64,000 nt of DNA from Photobacterium obscurum (GTDB lineage Bacteria > Pseudomonadota > Gammaproteobacteria > Enterobacterales > Vibrionaceae), in assembly GCF_026191635.1 (NCBI RefSeq), contig NZ_JAKRRW010000014.1:1-64000 (forward strand), in the 5' to 3' direction. Positions 28,035 through 37,638 of this stretch are shown here, piece by piece (position 1 is the stretch's first letter; every line of letters starts with the position of its first letter). The translations under genes and the position numbers were made by a program. Below the pieces are notes generated by a model. That model had not been told where the DNA came from. It made no database searches and saw only the letters and a list, made by a program, of their open reading frames with translations.

Positions 28035-28491
28035 CCGGCTGCAGAAAAAGCGCTTCCATCATTTTATTTGGTTCGCAGCAAGCTTGTCCATTGTGGCGGT
28101 ATTGATGGTGCAATGGCATCAGGTAAATGAAAAAGCCGAGCAAACCCAATTAAGAGTACTGGTGCAGACATTCTATAAAAGTGCGTCAAGTCTCCGTCAG
28201 TTGTGGGAGCTGAGTGATAAACCACTGCACTCTGAAAAAGAGGGCATTCAGTACACTTTTACCAAGCTTGGGTGGCCAATTATCAAGTTGGATAATCACA
28301 TTGACTGTGAGAAAACCTGGCAACTATTGTCATCAAGAGCCAACTCTATTGCTTATGCTGACATTGTAATAGAAAAGGTTACGAGATCGGGACAATATAA
28401 TTCGTGCCACTATCAAATAACTGACGGTAAGTGGCTGGAATTATTTTATGAAAATGAGACAATACGTGTTAACGGGTTTTTGACGGGTTAA
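28015..28491 (+). CDS. mshF: MSHA biogenesis protein MshF
   Basis: A 158-aa protein with one N-terminal membrane segment (about 19-36) after a basic start, then a periplasmic domain with two cysteines (IDCEKTW and YNSCHYQ). It overlaps mshG by 20 nt and comes before the prepilin genes, the MshF position in the msh locus. Its function is unknown beyond pilus biogenesis. The second half of the gene is more AT-rich than mshG, suggesting faster divergence. The assignment rests mainly on position and architecture. Confidence 0.8.
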   Translation: MWLEAFNRLQKKRFHHFIWFAASLSIVAVLMVQWHQVNEKAEQTQLRVLVQTFYKSASSLRQLWELSDKPLHSEKEGIQYTFTKLGWPIIKLDNHIDCEKTWQLLSSRANSIAYADIVIEKVTRSGQYNSCHYQITDGKWLELFYENETIRVNGFLTG

Positions 28492-28525
28492 GCGTCATTA
28501 TCCTGACGAAATGAGTGGTTTATCA

Positions 28526-29113
28526 ATGAAAAAACAAAGTGGTTTTTCCCTCGTTGAGCTGGTTATCGTGATTATTGTTGTCGGCCTTTTGGCGGCAACA
28601 GCGTTGCCACGCTTTTTACAGGTGACCGATGAGGCAAAAAAAGCATCGATTGAAGGTGTGGCTGGTGGTTTTGCGACCGCAGCACTGTCTGCACGAGCTC
28701 AATGGGAAGCCTATGGCCGTCCTGCTGACGGTAACGGTCAAAACTTGGTGAATTATGACGGTACGGAGTTCTTGCTCACCAAGGCTACAACGGATGACAG
28801 TGTACGAGATGGTTATCCGTATGCACTTGATAGTGGCACTAGCGAACTTAATGCCATTACGAATACGGACTGTCTGGCTCTGCTAGACAACCTGCTACAA
28901 AACCCACCGCTGGCAACAACCAGCAGCAGTGATGCGGTCGGTGGTAATTACCTGTTTTACGTTAAAGTGGAAACTGAAGATTCAGCCAAGCTTTGTCGTT
29001 ATTACCAACTGGCTTCGGCCGGGACGGATGGCTCTGGCTCGATTAATGTCGAGGCCGGACATTCATTTACATATAAACCGGCATTTGGCCGTGTCGAAGT
29101 CAATTTAAAATAA
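28526..29113 (+). CDS. mshB: MSHA minor prepilin MshB
   Basis: A type IV prepilin of 195 aa from ATG 28526, which gives the short basic leader MKKQSG before F+1 and Glu+5 (FSLVELVIVIIVVG). An ATG 15 nt upstream is in frame but would make an untypical leader. The globular domain has cysteines in NTDCLALL and AKLCRYY that may form the C-terminal disulphide loop. It should be cut and N-methylated by the prepilin peptidase, encoded elsewhere. It probably primes or joins the pilus at low level. Confidence 0.9.
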   Translation: MKKQSGFSLVELVIVIIVVGLLAATALPRFLQVTDEAKKASIEGVAGGFATAALSARAQWEAYGRPADGNGQNLVNYDGTEFLLTKATTDDSVRDGYPYALDSGTSELNAITNTDCLALLDNLLQNPPLATTSSSDAVGGNYLFYVKVETEDSAKLCRYYQLASAGTDGSGSINVEAGHSFTYKPAFGRVEVNLK

Positions 29114-29126
29114 TTAGGAGTAAGTT

Positions 29127-29612
29127 ATGAAACGTCAAGGCGGTTTTACGCTAATTGAATTAGTGGTTGTGATTGTTATTCTGGGGATTCTGGCGGTAAC
29201 AGCAGCGCCACGCTTCCTGAACCTGCAGGATGATGCGCGTAATTCTGCGCTGCAGGGACTGAAAGGGGCAATCAGTGGTGCGGGTGGTATTACTTACGGT
29301 AAGGCTGCTGTTGAAGGTCAAGAAGGGGCAACTGGTGCAATAAGTGCATCTGGAAGTACTTTACCTCTTATTTATGGTTACCCTGATGCCACATCAGCAG
29401 CTTTAGCGTTGGTTGTTGATGGAATTAGTAATACTAATGAATGGCAAGCGTTTGATGCTGTAACAACTACAGGTTCAAAAAGTATTAAATATACTTTTGC
29501 TAATCAGACAATTCCAAACCCAATTGGTAACTTTAATTGTTATGTGCAGTACACTCAGGCAACAGCAACAGCTGGTGCGACTGTAACTGTGCCAGAAAAT
29601 GCGTGTAAATAA
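29127..29612 (+). CDS. mshA: MSHA major pilin MshA
   Basis: The structural subunit of the pilus, 161 aa: leader MKRQGG, then mature [14 protein letters not shown] with Glu+5. Only two cysteines exist, Cys138 and Cys160, defining the C-terminal disulphide loop. A strong ribosome site (TAGGAG) precedes ATG 29127, and unusual hairpins follow, both fitting high expression. From about 29280 on, base composition falls (hand count 23/60 G+C at 29401-29460 against 31/60 at 29161-29220), so the surface-exposed part looks like a diverged or exchanged segment. Ser/Thr/Ala-rich stretches in it could be O-glycosylation sites. Confidence 0.94.
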   Translation: MKRQGGFTLIELVVVIVILGILAVTAAPRFLNLQDDARNSALQGLKGAISGAGGITYGKAAVEGQEGATGAISASGSTLPLIYGYPDATSAALALVVDGISNTNEWQAFDAVTTTGSKSIKYTFANQTIPNPIGNFNCYVQYTQATATAGATVTVPENACK

Positions 29613-29616
29613 GTAG

Positions 29617-29642
29617 AAATAGAGCTCTTCGGAGCTCTATTT
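29617..29642 (+). terminator. First hairpin after mshA (TTCG loop)
   Basis: An 11-bp perfect stem AAATAGAGCTC/GAGCTCTATTT with a TTCG loop, 5 nt after the mshA stop. Only a short T-run follows, so it is likely a partial terminator or a 3'-end stabiliser of mshA mRNA. Its last four bases are shared with the next hairpin. Confidence 0.7.
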
Positions 29643-29678
29643 AATAAAAGTGTGGCAATTACCACACTTTTATTAAAT
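29639..29678 (+). terminator. Second, overlapping hairpin after mshA
   Basis: A 17-bp perfect stem (29639-29655 with 29662-29678; core AAAAGTGTGG/CCACACTTTT) with a 6-nt loop. It shares 29639-29642 with the first hairpin, so the two compete for those bases. The inner T-rich arm may add termination, leaving a fraction of transcripts to reach mshC. Confidence 0.65.
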
Positions 29679-29718
29679 AGAATCCAACCATTCCTATCAA
29701 TCTCATTCAGGGTGAATA

Positions 29719-30255
29719 ATGCCCGGCGGTAAGCATAACCAGCGTGGTTTTACCTTAATCGAACTCATTGTGGTGATCATTCTTGTCGGGATCATCAGCG
29801 TGACGGCTGCTTCGCAGATGAGCGGGCGAAGTAGTTTTGATGCCTTTGTTACCCGTGATCAGGCAATTGCCATAGTCCGACAGATCCAGATTACCGCCAT
29901 GCAGGCCACCGGCAGCCAAAGAGCCAACTTCCCGCTGAAAGTTATTTCCGGAACAGCTGACACTTCATCCTGTATGGGACTAATCACCGGTACGGCTTGC
30001 CCTGCTAGGGCTGTTGCTGATACTTCCAGCCGAATACTGCTGGGAGACACTAGCCGGGTACGATTTACGCTGTTAAATGCGTCAGCTAATACCCTGTATT
30101 TTGATTTGCTGGGAAGGCCCGTAAATAGTGCAGGAGAGCGTATTTGTGATGATGGTTGCCAAATAAACTTGCAATCGCGAGATAATAACACTCTCAGTAT
30201 GTGTATAAACCGTGAAGGCTTTATTGATGAAGGGGGGTGTGAGTGGAGCAGTTAA
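29719..30255 (+). CDS. mshC: MSHA minor prepilin MshC
   Basis: A 178-aa type IV pilin-like protein with leader MPGGKHNQRG followed by FTLIELIVVIILVG (Glu+5 present), close to the GspH/FimT type of minor pilin. Four cysteine positions stand in the second half (SSCMG, TACPAR, CDDGC, MCIN), more than in MshA. ATG 29719 follows AGGGTG. It opens the minor-pilin group mshCDOP, which should form the pilus tip complex and prime assembly. Confidence 0.9.
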   Translation: MPGGKHNQRGFTLIELIVVIILVGIISVTAASQMSGRSSFDAFVTRDQAIAIVRQIQITAMQATGSQRANFPLKVISGTADTSSCMGLITGTACPARAVADTSSRILLGDTSRVRFTLLNASANTLYFDLLGRPVNSAGERICDDGCQINLQSRDNNTLSMCINREGFIDEGGCEWSS

Positions 30256-30881
30256 CAGCCCCAATGAAACGTTCTATGCAAAAAATATCTGTGCAAAAAG
30301 GCTTTACCCTGATTGAAGGCATTGTGGCTATCGTCATCATGGGAATTGCCATGGTGACCTTGACCAGTTTTCTGTTCCCGCAGGCCGAACGCTCAGCGAT
30401 TCCGCATTATCAGGCTCGCTCTGCGGCAATAGGCCATGCCATGCTTAATGAAATACTCTCCCGCCAGTTTGACAGTGCTTCCGATCCCAATGGTGACAGC
30501 GTGGTGCGTTGCGGTGAAACGAACCCTCGAACGGAATTGGTAGTCGACTGTACTGTAGCCAATTCACTTGGTGGTGAAAGTAGGGAGGTTACTGGTGGCC
30601 TGTTAAATATCGCTTTAGCCGATGATGTCGATGATTTTATTGGTTGTTGGGGAACACAAGCGCAATGCAACAAGAGTGACTTTACAAGAGTTGGCGAGCT
30701 CACAGATTTTATTCCTGGCAGTGACTATCAAAATATCTGGGCGGAAGTAAATGTCTTCTATGATGACGGTTTTACCGGCACCGATGCCGAAGCGGTGACC
30801 AACCATAAACGTATTTCAGTCCATGTTCGTACTACCCGCTATGGCGACTATGAGTTTATTGCTTATAGGAGTAACTACTGA
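30243..30881 (+). CDS. mshD: MSHA minor prepilin MshD
   Basis: A 212-aa minor prepilin. GTG 30243 follows a G-rich ribosome site and overlaps the end of mshC by 13 nt; ATG codons 21 and 33 nt further in are alternatives, which matters because the leader from GTG is unusually long (20 residues, ending VQKG). The mature start is FTLIEGIVAIVIMG with Glu+5. It resembles the PilV/GspI class. The stop overlaps mshO (TGATG). Confidence 0.88.
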   Translation: MEQLTAPMKRSMQKISVQKGFTLIEGIVAIVIMGIAMVTLTSFLFPQAERSAIPHYQARSAAIGHAMLNEILSRQFDSASDPNGDSVVRCGETNPRTELVVDCTVANSLGGESREVTGGLLNIALADDVDDFIGCWGTQAQCNKSDFTRVGELTDFIPGSDYQNIWAEVNVFYDDGFTGTDAEAVTNHKRISVHVRTTRYGDYEFIAYRSNY

Positions 30882-31660
30882 TGCATGATGGTTATCGAAC
30901 TCATCGTGGTTTTACTCTGCTGGAATTGATCATCGCCCTGGTTATCTTAGCGATTATCTCGCTCGGGATCGGTAGTTATCTGCGTTTAGGGGCTAGTGGT
31001 TACGTCAGTACTGTGGATCGCGAGCGTTTGCAGTCAGAGGCGCGTTTTGTTATCGAAAGGCTGAGCCGTGAAGTCCGCCATGCTGCGCCTAACAGTGTCA
31101 GAATCAATGATGGCTGCTTGTCTTTTTATCCGGTTTACCTTTCAGCCTTTTATTTTGATCAGCCTTCAAGTACCGCTAGCGAAATAGAGATTGTTCCAAG
31201 GCAAGATGAGCAAGCCTTGTGGGCTGCAAAGGATGAGGATGGAAAAGCCCAAATAGCCAATTCAGGGATTGCGGTCGGCTTTGCTTCTGCGGAGCAATAC
31301 GGCGCAGTTCTAAAACCGACAGCAGTTAGTGCCACGATCTCAGGCGGAGTCGGGACATTAAGTTATACCAATCCTATCAATAGCCAGTCACCCGCCAAGC
31401 GACTGTACCTTTACGGTGAGCAGGTCTCTTTTTGTTTCGATGGTAACAGGTTGCTGACCCGCCAGGAAAACGATGGGGATGCAGTGATAATCAGCAATAA
31501 GCTGGATAGCTTTAAGGTAGAGGTAAGCGGAGCCGGGCTCAATAGTAATGGTGTGGTGCATATGGCACTGAAATTTGCAGATCCCCGTACCAGTCAAAAT
31601 GGCCAGAAGGGGGAAACCTCCAATTACAACCACAGTGTGCAGGTGATCAATGTCCTATAG
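30881..31660 (+). CDS. mshO: MSHA minor prepilin MshO
   Basis: A 259-aa minor prepilin of the PilW/GspJ class: leader MHDGYRTHRG and mature FTLLELIIALVILA with Glu+5, then a large globular domain. ATG 30881 shares a base with the mshD stop and follows AGGAG. The 3' end overlaps mshP. The tight overlaps in mshC-D-O-P point to coupled translation of tip-complex subunits in fixed ratio. Confidence 0.9.
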   Translation: MHDGYRTHRGFTLLELIIALVILAIISLGIGSYLRLGASGYVSTVDRERLQSEARFVIERLSREVRHAAPNSVRINDGCLSFYPVYLSAFYFDQPSSTASEIEIVPRQDEQALWAAKDEDGKAQIANSGIAVGFASAEQYGAVLKPTAVSATISGGVGTLSYTNPINSQSPAKRLYLYGEQVSFCFDGNRLLTRQENDGDAVIISNKLDSFKVEVSGAGLNSNGVVHMALKFADPRTSQNGQKGETSNYNHSVQVINVL

Positions 31661-32078
31661 AAACTCTCGCTGCAAACAACGGGGCGGCGCACTGATCGTC
31701 TCTATTTTTGTCATTGTGGTGATGTCAGTGATGGCGGCAGCGATGATCCGTATCGACTGGTCAAGCCAGGATACAACGACCAAGGAAGTGTTGGGCACCC
31801 GGGCTTGGTTTCTTGCCCATTCCGGCAATGAAATGATGCTGAGTCAGCTATTCCCCGTCGGTGTAAGCGCGGCGGTTGCAACTGCCTGTGTAAATAACAC
31901 TGCTTTTACGCCCGCTAAGAATTATAACTGTACGGCAACGGTCAGCTGTACGCCAAGCACGGTATCAAGAGCCGGCTCAACCATTGCAATGTTTTATCTA
32001 GAAAGCACCGCAACCTGTGGTTCGGGGAACCTGCAGGTATCAAGAACTCAGGAAACATGGGCAAAGGATATACAGTGA
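31650..32078 (+). CDS. mshP: MSHA minor pilin-like protein MshP (PilX-like)
   Basis: A 142-aa protein with a pilin-like N-terminus: basic CKQRG then GALIVSIFVIVVMSVMAAA. It lacks the Glu at position +5 and has Gly or Ala in place of Phe+1, as in GspK/PilX-type subunits that sit at the very tip, where no preceding subunit must be neutralised. Four or more cysteines follow (ACVNN, YNCTATVSCTPS, ATCGSG). ATG 31650 overlaps mshO; the stop forms a GTGA overlap with mshQ. Confidence 0.85.
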   Translation: MSYRNSRCKQRGGALIVSIFVIVVMSVMAAAMIRIDWSSQDTTTKEVLGTRAWFLAHSGNEMMLSQLFPVGVSAAVATACVNNTAFTPAKNYNCTATVSCTPSTVSRAGSTIAMFYLESTATCGSGNLQVSRTQETWAKDIQ

Positions 32079-35000
32079 AAAGACTAATAATAATATCTAA
32101 CCTAATCTTCCTATTATTTTCTTTTTCTACACTCGCAAAGAAACCAAATAGCTGTGACAACCTTAATTTTAGTTTTAATGTGATGTTCGACATTAGTAAT
32201 TCAAAGCATATTGAAACAGTTTGGCTAAATCATAAACATGGAGGTTCCACTGCACTTTGGACGGACAATAATGATATAGCGAATAGGGTTTTTCTGGATG
32301 ATAATATTCGTGAAGGTGCGAGCTATCGAATTTATTTGAAGTTTGAATCTTGGCATGATTTGAAAAAAAATGGCTTTAGAAAGAAAGGAAAGAATAAATC
32401 CGGCCTCCTTCATTATTTTCAGGAGGAAAATGGTAAGTGGATAAAAAAAGGTATCGCTGATGTCAATCTCCCCAACGGGACGACAAGTATCAGTTTGACA
32501 AGCAGCAATGTTTCAGGATTTCAGTGTCTTGGGGAAGATGAGCCTCCTACTAGACCTCAAGTTGATCTTGCAAATTATTGTGATTTATTTCCTGGCCCGG
32601 CTCAAACGTGGAAATTCAATCCTTCTGATTCATTATATATTGCGAATGGTGCATCCATTAATGGTACAAAAAATGTCGATGACCATAATTTTGTAGGATT
32701 CACTCATTTAAGTGGTCAGAATCTTGCTAATGGTTGTGATAATAATCAGTGTTATTCTGATGGTGAATTGTTAGTTGAGCCTGTAAGGCTTGGGGATTTT
32801 CCTGTATTACCACACACATCTTATCCCGTGGATGGTAATACAACCTTTACTGAGTCAATGCATGGGATTCTGGGGGCAGTTGTCGTCAACCGAGGGGCAC
32901 AACTGACAATGAATTCTGGTACTTACTGGAATGATAGTATGAATATTCTGGGCAAGGTGATTGTTCCTAAGGGGCAAAAGGTGGTCATTCATACCAAAGC
33001 TCTTGCGCTAAGTCAGAATAGTGAGTTTACTCTTGAAGACGGAGCAAGTTTGGATGATTTACAAATATTTGTTCATGATAAAGATTTCACTTCACAATCA
33101 GTTATTCACCCTCGTGTTGATTTTAGCCAAGGTTCTACGTTTAAAGGCCTAGTCTACAGTGAGCGCCAAACAGAACTTAGTAATAATGTGAACTATTATG
33201 GTGCGATTACTGCGCTGTATATCAATATGCACAACAATTCAAAAATTCATGGTAATAGTGCCTGCTTTTCTCCCCCTGAGCAGAATTATGATATTTCGGT
33301 CTCGCCTACCGAAGATCTATCCCTTATTTGCGAACGTCAGCCTGTTGAATTTCAGGTGACTGATAATGATGGTGCTCCGGTTAGTGGTTATGAAGGACAG
33401 GTTATCGTTACGGCTAAGGATAATTTCCCGTCCAATAAAGCATTTTGGTATTTCAGTGAAACGGGTGTTGAAGCCGGTAAAAAGGATATCAGTCAAGAAA
33501 ATACCTTTGAAGTTGATAGTAATGGCAAAGCTCAGCTGTGGCTTAAAAGTGATTATGTCGGGTCGATAGAAGTGACTGGCAAACTATCGACCGATAATAC
33601 CAAGCAGGCGGTGGGGAATTATCAGTTTGTGCCATTTAAGTTGGAAATCCAGCAAGGTGAGCTGAAAACGGTCGCCGGTAAACCTCGTGATATCTCAATT
33701 GTTGCCAAGGCATGTTCCGATGATTCTGGAGATGAGTCAATTGCTGATGGCTATATCGGCAATAGAACCCTCAATTTATCAACGGAATATAGTCAGCCAG
33801 GGACGGGAAGCCAGAAGGTATGGCTCAAAGACAAGGATGGTAACTGGCAGTCTGAGGCGGGGGTTTTTGAATTTAAATCCGAGACTGACGCTGAGGGAGC
33901 TGAAATTACCCGGTCAACGTCAGAGTTGAAATATAGTGATGCTGGAAGAACCAAGTTAACGTTCTCTGATCCAAACTGTACCAAAGATAGCTGTGATATT
34001 GAGCCTATCGCCCGGCTGATGAAGGCCAAGGCAAGCTCTTCTGATGACTGGAATAAGCTGGAAGGGACTCAGGCGATAGCAACCCGCCCATATACTTTTG
34101 CCTTATGTAACTATGGGGCAACGTCAGTAGAAAATGCTTCTGGTACGTCGGAGGGCGGTAATAGCTTTGTTGCTGCCGGACAAACATTCCAGCTGAAAGC
34201 AAAACCGGTTGTTTGGACAGAAGGTGATAGTGGGAATAATGACATTGATAGCGGTCAAAATGCTACCGTCTCTGTTGATTCTTCGGGTATGTGTGGCCGC
34301 ACTGAGACGCCAAACTTTTACGTTGACGGCGCGCCTGGTGCAACGGTGGCCCTGAGTATTCCCTCTGGTGACGGGGTTAAACCGCACTCGCCAGATAAAG
34401 AGGGCGCGGTGCCGGGAAGCTTAACTAGCTCGCCTTTATCAAATGAGCAAATCAAAAACACGCCATTTTCTGCCAGCTGGAGTGAAGTGGGTAGTGTTTG
34501 GTTACAAGCGAAAACCCAAGCTAAATACCTGGATATGGATATTAATATAGGTCAGCGCCCTGTCGGACGTTTCTATCCGGCCTATGTCGAAGTCCAGAAC
34601 GGTAACTCTTTTGACTACCCGAAAGTGGATGCGGTGAATGCACAAACGGGTTTTGCCTATTTGGGGCAGGCGTTCAATGCGACATTCTCTGTGCTTCCCA
34701 AGTCCCAAACAGGGAACAAGGTGAGCAACTATGCCCTTTTCAACGAGAATTATCAGGTACAACTGGCGCTAGAGGCTATTGATGGCAGCAATAGCAGCTT
34801 TGGTAGCCGGCTATCACCAAAGGGAAGTTGGCGAGGCTGGTCGAGTACAACAACATCGATGGACTGGAAATTGGAAAGGCAAGGGTTCGGTTCTAATACT
34901 ACAACGGTCGAGCCGCCATGGAATGCCGATAATAGCCAGTGGGGGCTCTATATTTCGCAAGGTGTTGATTCAACGACTATCCGTTCGGCGACACCGGAAG

Positions 35001-35578
35001 GTGGTACTGTTGTTGCCAATGTCGTGGTTAAGGGAAATCAGACTACCCAGGAGATGGCGCCGTTATCAGTAACCCCAGAGCTGCGCTATGGCCGTATGCG
35101 CCTGGAGGATGTGACCGTTCCGGTTACCCAGGATGCCGAGGTGCCGGTGATTGTGGAGTATTACCTAAACAGCAACGCCGAATTTGTCCTGAATGAGGAT
35201 GACGACGCTAGCCTGTTTGGTAGCAACTACGGTTGTAGCCAATTGATTTTCCCTGATGCCATGAGATCGGTGTTGGCAAATACTCCGGCCTCGGAATCCA
35301 TTAATGATGGCGAAGGGCGTCTGCTGGTTACTCAACCGCAGGGGGAGGGCGTGACAGAGGGTTACCGCGAGCAGATCCGTCTGGGTCAGCGTTTGTCTTC
35401 TGGAGTGCCTGCTTGTTCTTCAGGTTCGGCGGCAACCAGTAGCCAGCCCTGGTTGCAGTTTAATTGGGCCGGAGAAGGTGACACCGATCCGTCTGCCGTT
35501 GTTACCTTCGGAGTCTACCGCGGCAACGATCGCATCATCTATCGCGGCGAAAAGGGCATTAATACGATGCTCAATTAA
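32075..35578 (+). CDS. mshQ: MSHA-associated large surface protein MshQ (DUF6701 type)
   Basis: A 1167-aa exported protein starting at GTG 32075, which forms a 4-nt overlap with the mshP stop and follows AAAGGA; an ATG 18 nt upstream is possible. A signal peptide (LIIISNLIFLLFSFSTLA) is followed by an unfamiliar N-terminal part (about 25-160), a beta-helix-like stretch (about 170-405, with turns such as NNSKIHGNSA), an Ig-like segment (about 415-530), and the long DUF6701-like C-terminal half (RYGRMRLEDVTVPV near the end). The first 1.2 kb is markedly AT-rich (21/60 G+C at 32641-32700 against 35/60 at 35401-35460). It may be a pilus-tip adhesin; this is inferred from position. Confidence 0.85.
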   Translation: MKRLIIISNLIFLLFSFSTLAKKPNSCDNLNFSFNVMFDISNSKHIETVWLNHKHGGSTALWTDNNDIANRVFLDDNIREGASYRIYLKFESWHDLKKNGFRKKGKNKSGLLHYFQEENGKWIKKGIADVNLPNGTTSISLTSSNVSGFQCLGEDEPPTRPQVDLANYCDLFPGPAQTWKFNPSDSLYIANGASINGTKNVDDHNFVGFTHLSGQNLANGCDNNQCYSDGELLVEPVRLGDFPVLPHTSYPVDGNTTFTESMHGILGAVVVNRGAQLTMNSGTYWNDSMNILGKVIVPKGQKVVIHTKALALSQNSEFTLEDGASLDDLQIFVHDKDFTSQSVIHPRVDFSQGSTFKGLVYSERQTELSNNVNYYGAITALYINMHNNSKIHGNSACFSPPEQNYDISVSPTEDLSLICERQPVEFQVTDNDGAPVSGYEGQVIVTAKDNFPSNKAFWYFSETGVEAGKKDISQENTFEVDSNGKAQLWLKSDYVGSIEVTGKLSTDNTKQAVGNYQFVPFKLEIQQGELKTVAGKPRDISIVAKACSDDSGDESIADGYIGNRTLNLSTEYSQPGTGSQKVWLKDKDGNWQSEAGVFEFKSETDAEGAEITRSTSELKYSDAGRTKLTFSDPNCTKDSCDIEPIARLMKAKASSSDDWNKLEGTQAIATRPYTFALCNYGATSVENASGTSEGGNSFVAAGQTFQLKAKPVVWTEGDSGNNDIDSGQNATVSVDSSGMCGRTETPNFYVDGAPGATVALSIPSGDGVKPHSPDKEGAVPGSLTSSPLSNEQIKNTPFSASWSEVGSVWLQAKTQAKYLDMDINIGQRPVGRFYPAYVEVQNGNSFDYPKVDAVNAQTGFAYLGQAFNATFSVLPKSQTGNKVSNYALFNENYQVQLALEAIDGSNSSFGSRLSPKGSWRGWSSTTTSMDWKLERQGFGSNTTTVEPPWNADNSQWGLYISQGVDSTTIRSATPEGGTVVANVVVKGNQTTQEMAPLSVTPELRYGRMRLEDVTVPVTQDAEVPVIVEYYLNSNAEFVLNEDDDASLFGSNYGCSQLIFPDAMRSVLANTPASESINDGEGRLLVTQPQGEGVTEGYREQIRLGQRLSSGVPACSSGSAATSSQPWLQFNWAGEGDTDPSAVVTFGVYRGNDRIIYRGEKGINTMLN

Positions 35579-35684
35579 ATAAAATGCGGATCTGTGGCAG
35601 GTTTGACAAAGCTTACCTTGTCTCGATCCGTGCCCCTTGATACATTTAGCGCAATTTAACGAATTTGTAAGCTTGCAGGATTAG

Positions 35685-36737
<1,053 letters not shown>

Positions 36738-36777
36738 TGCCATTTCTGGCAATTTAACAAACAGGTTATAGCGTTAG

Positions 36778-37638
36778 ATGAAACCTATATTTGGCAGGGG
36801 CCCTTCTCTGCAGTTGCGCCTGTTTCTTGCCATATTACTGTCGGTTGGTCTAATGCTGGCCGACAGCCGCCTAGATGCCTTCGCCAATGTACGCTATCTG
36901 CTGAACTCAGCGATTTCGCCACTTCAATATGCTGCTAACTTGCCTCGCGATATGTTAGATGGTGTGTCAGGTCAGTTGAGCTCTCATCAGCGTTTGTTGG
37001 CAGAAAATAAAGCACTTAAGCGTGACTTATTGGTGAAGCAGAGTGATGTGCTGCTGCTGGACCAGTTGAAGCAGGAAAACCAGCGTTTACGAGAGTTGCT
37101 AGGCTCGCCGTTTGTCCGTGACGAGAAGAAGCTGATTGCGGAAGTCATGGCAGTGGACTCGGATCCCTACAGTCATCAGGTGATGATTGACAAGGGGCGG
37201 GTTGATGGCGTGTACGAAGGCCAGCCGGTGATCAACGAAAAGGGGATTGTCGGCCAGGTGTCCTATGTCGGGGCCCATAACAGTCGCGTATTGTTGCTGA
37301 TCGATCCGACCCATGCGATTCCGGTCCAGGTGGTTCGTAATGATATCCGGGTGATTGCTTCTGGCAGTGGCCAGATCGACCAGATCCAGCTTGAGCATGT
37401 GCCAAGCAGCACCGACATTGAAGTCGGGGATCTGCTGGTAACATCTGGTCTTGGCGGCCGATTCCCGGAAGGGTATCCGATCGGGCATGTCACTGAGTTT
37501 TCGTTTGATAACAAGCGACCTTTTGCACAAATTAAAGCTCGGCCGACAGTCCAGTTTGATCGCTTGCGCTATCTGCTACTGGTGTGGCCGACACCACGGG
37601 AAACGCTGATGCTAGGGGAGGCCGATAGTGGCAACTAG
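36778..37638 (+). CDS. mreC: Rod-shape protein MreC
   Basis: A 286-aa bitopic elongasome protein linking MreB to periplasmic wall synthases. It has one membrane segment (about 12-28), a coiled coil (about 62-105: LLAENKALKRDLLVKQ) and a beta-barrel periplasmic domain with VDGVYEGQPVINEKGIVG. ATG 36778 is 40 bp after mreB. The end overlaps mreD by 11 nt. Confidence 0.96.
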   Translation: MKPIFGRGPSLQLRLFLAILLSVGLMLADSRLDAFANVRYLLNSAISPLQYAANLPRDMLDGVSGQLSSHQRLLAENKALKRDLLVKQSDVLLLDQLKQENQRLRELLGSPFVRDEKKLIAEVMAVDSDPYSHQVMIDKGRVDGVYEGQPVINEKGIVGQVSYVGAHNSRVLLLIDPTHAIPVQVVRNDIRVIASGSGQIDQIQLEHVPSSTDIEVGDLLVTSGLGGRFPEGYPIGHVTEFSFDNKRPFAQIKARPTVQFDRLRYLLLVWPTPRETLMLGEADSGN

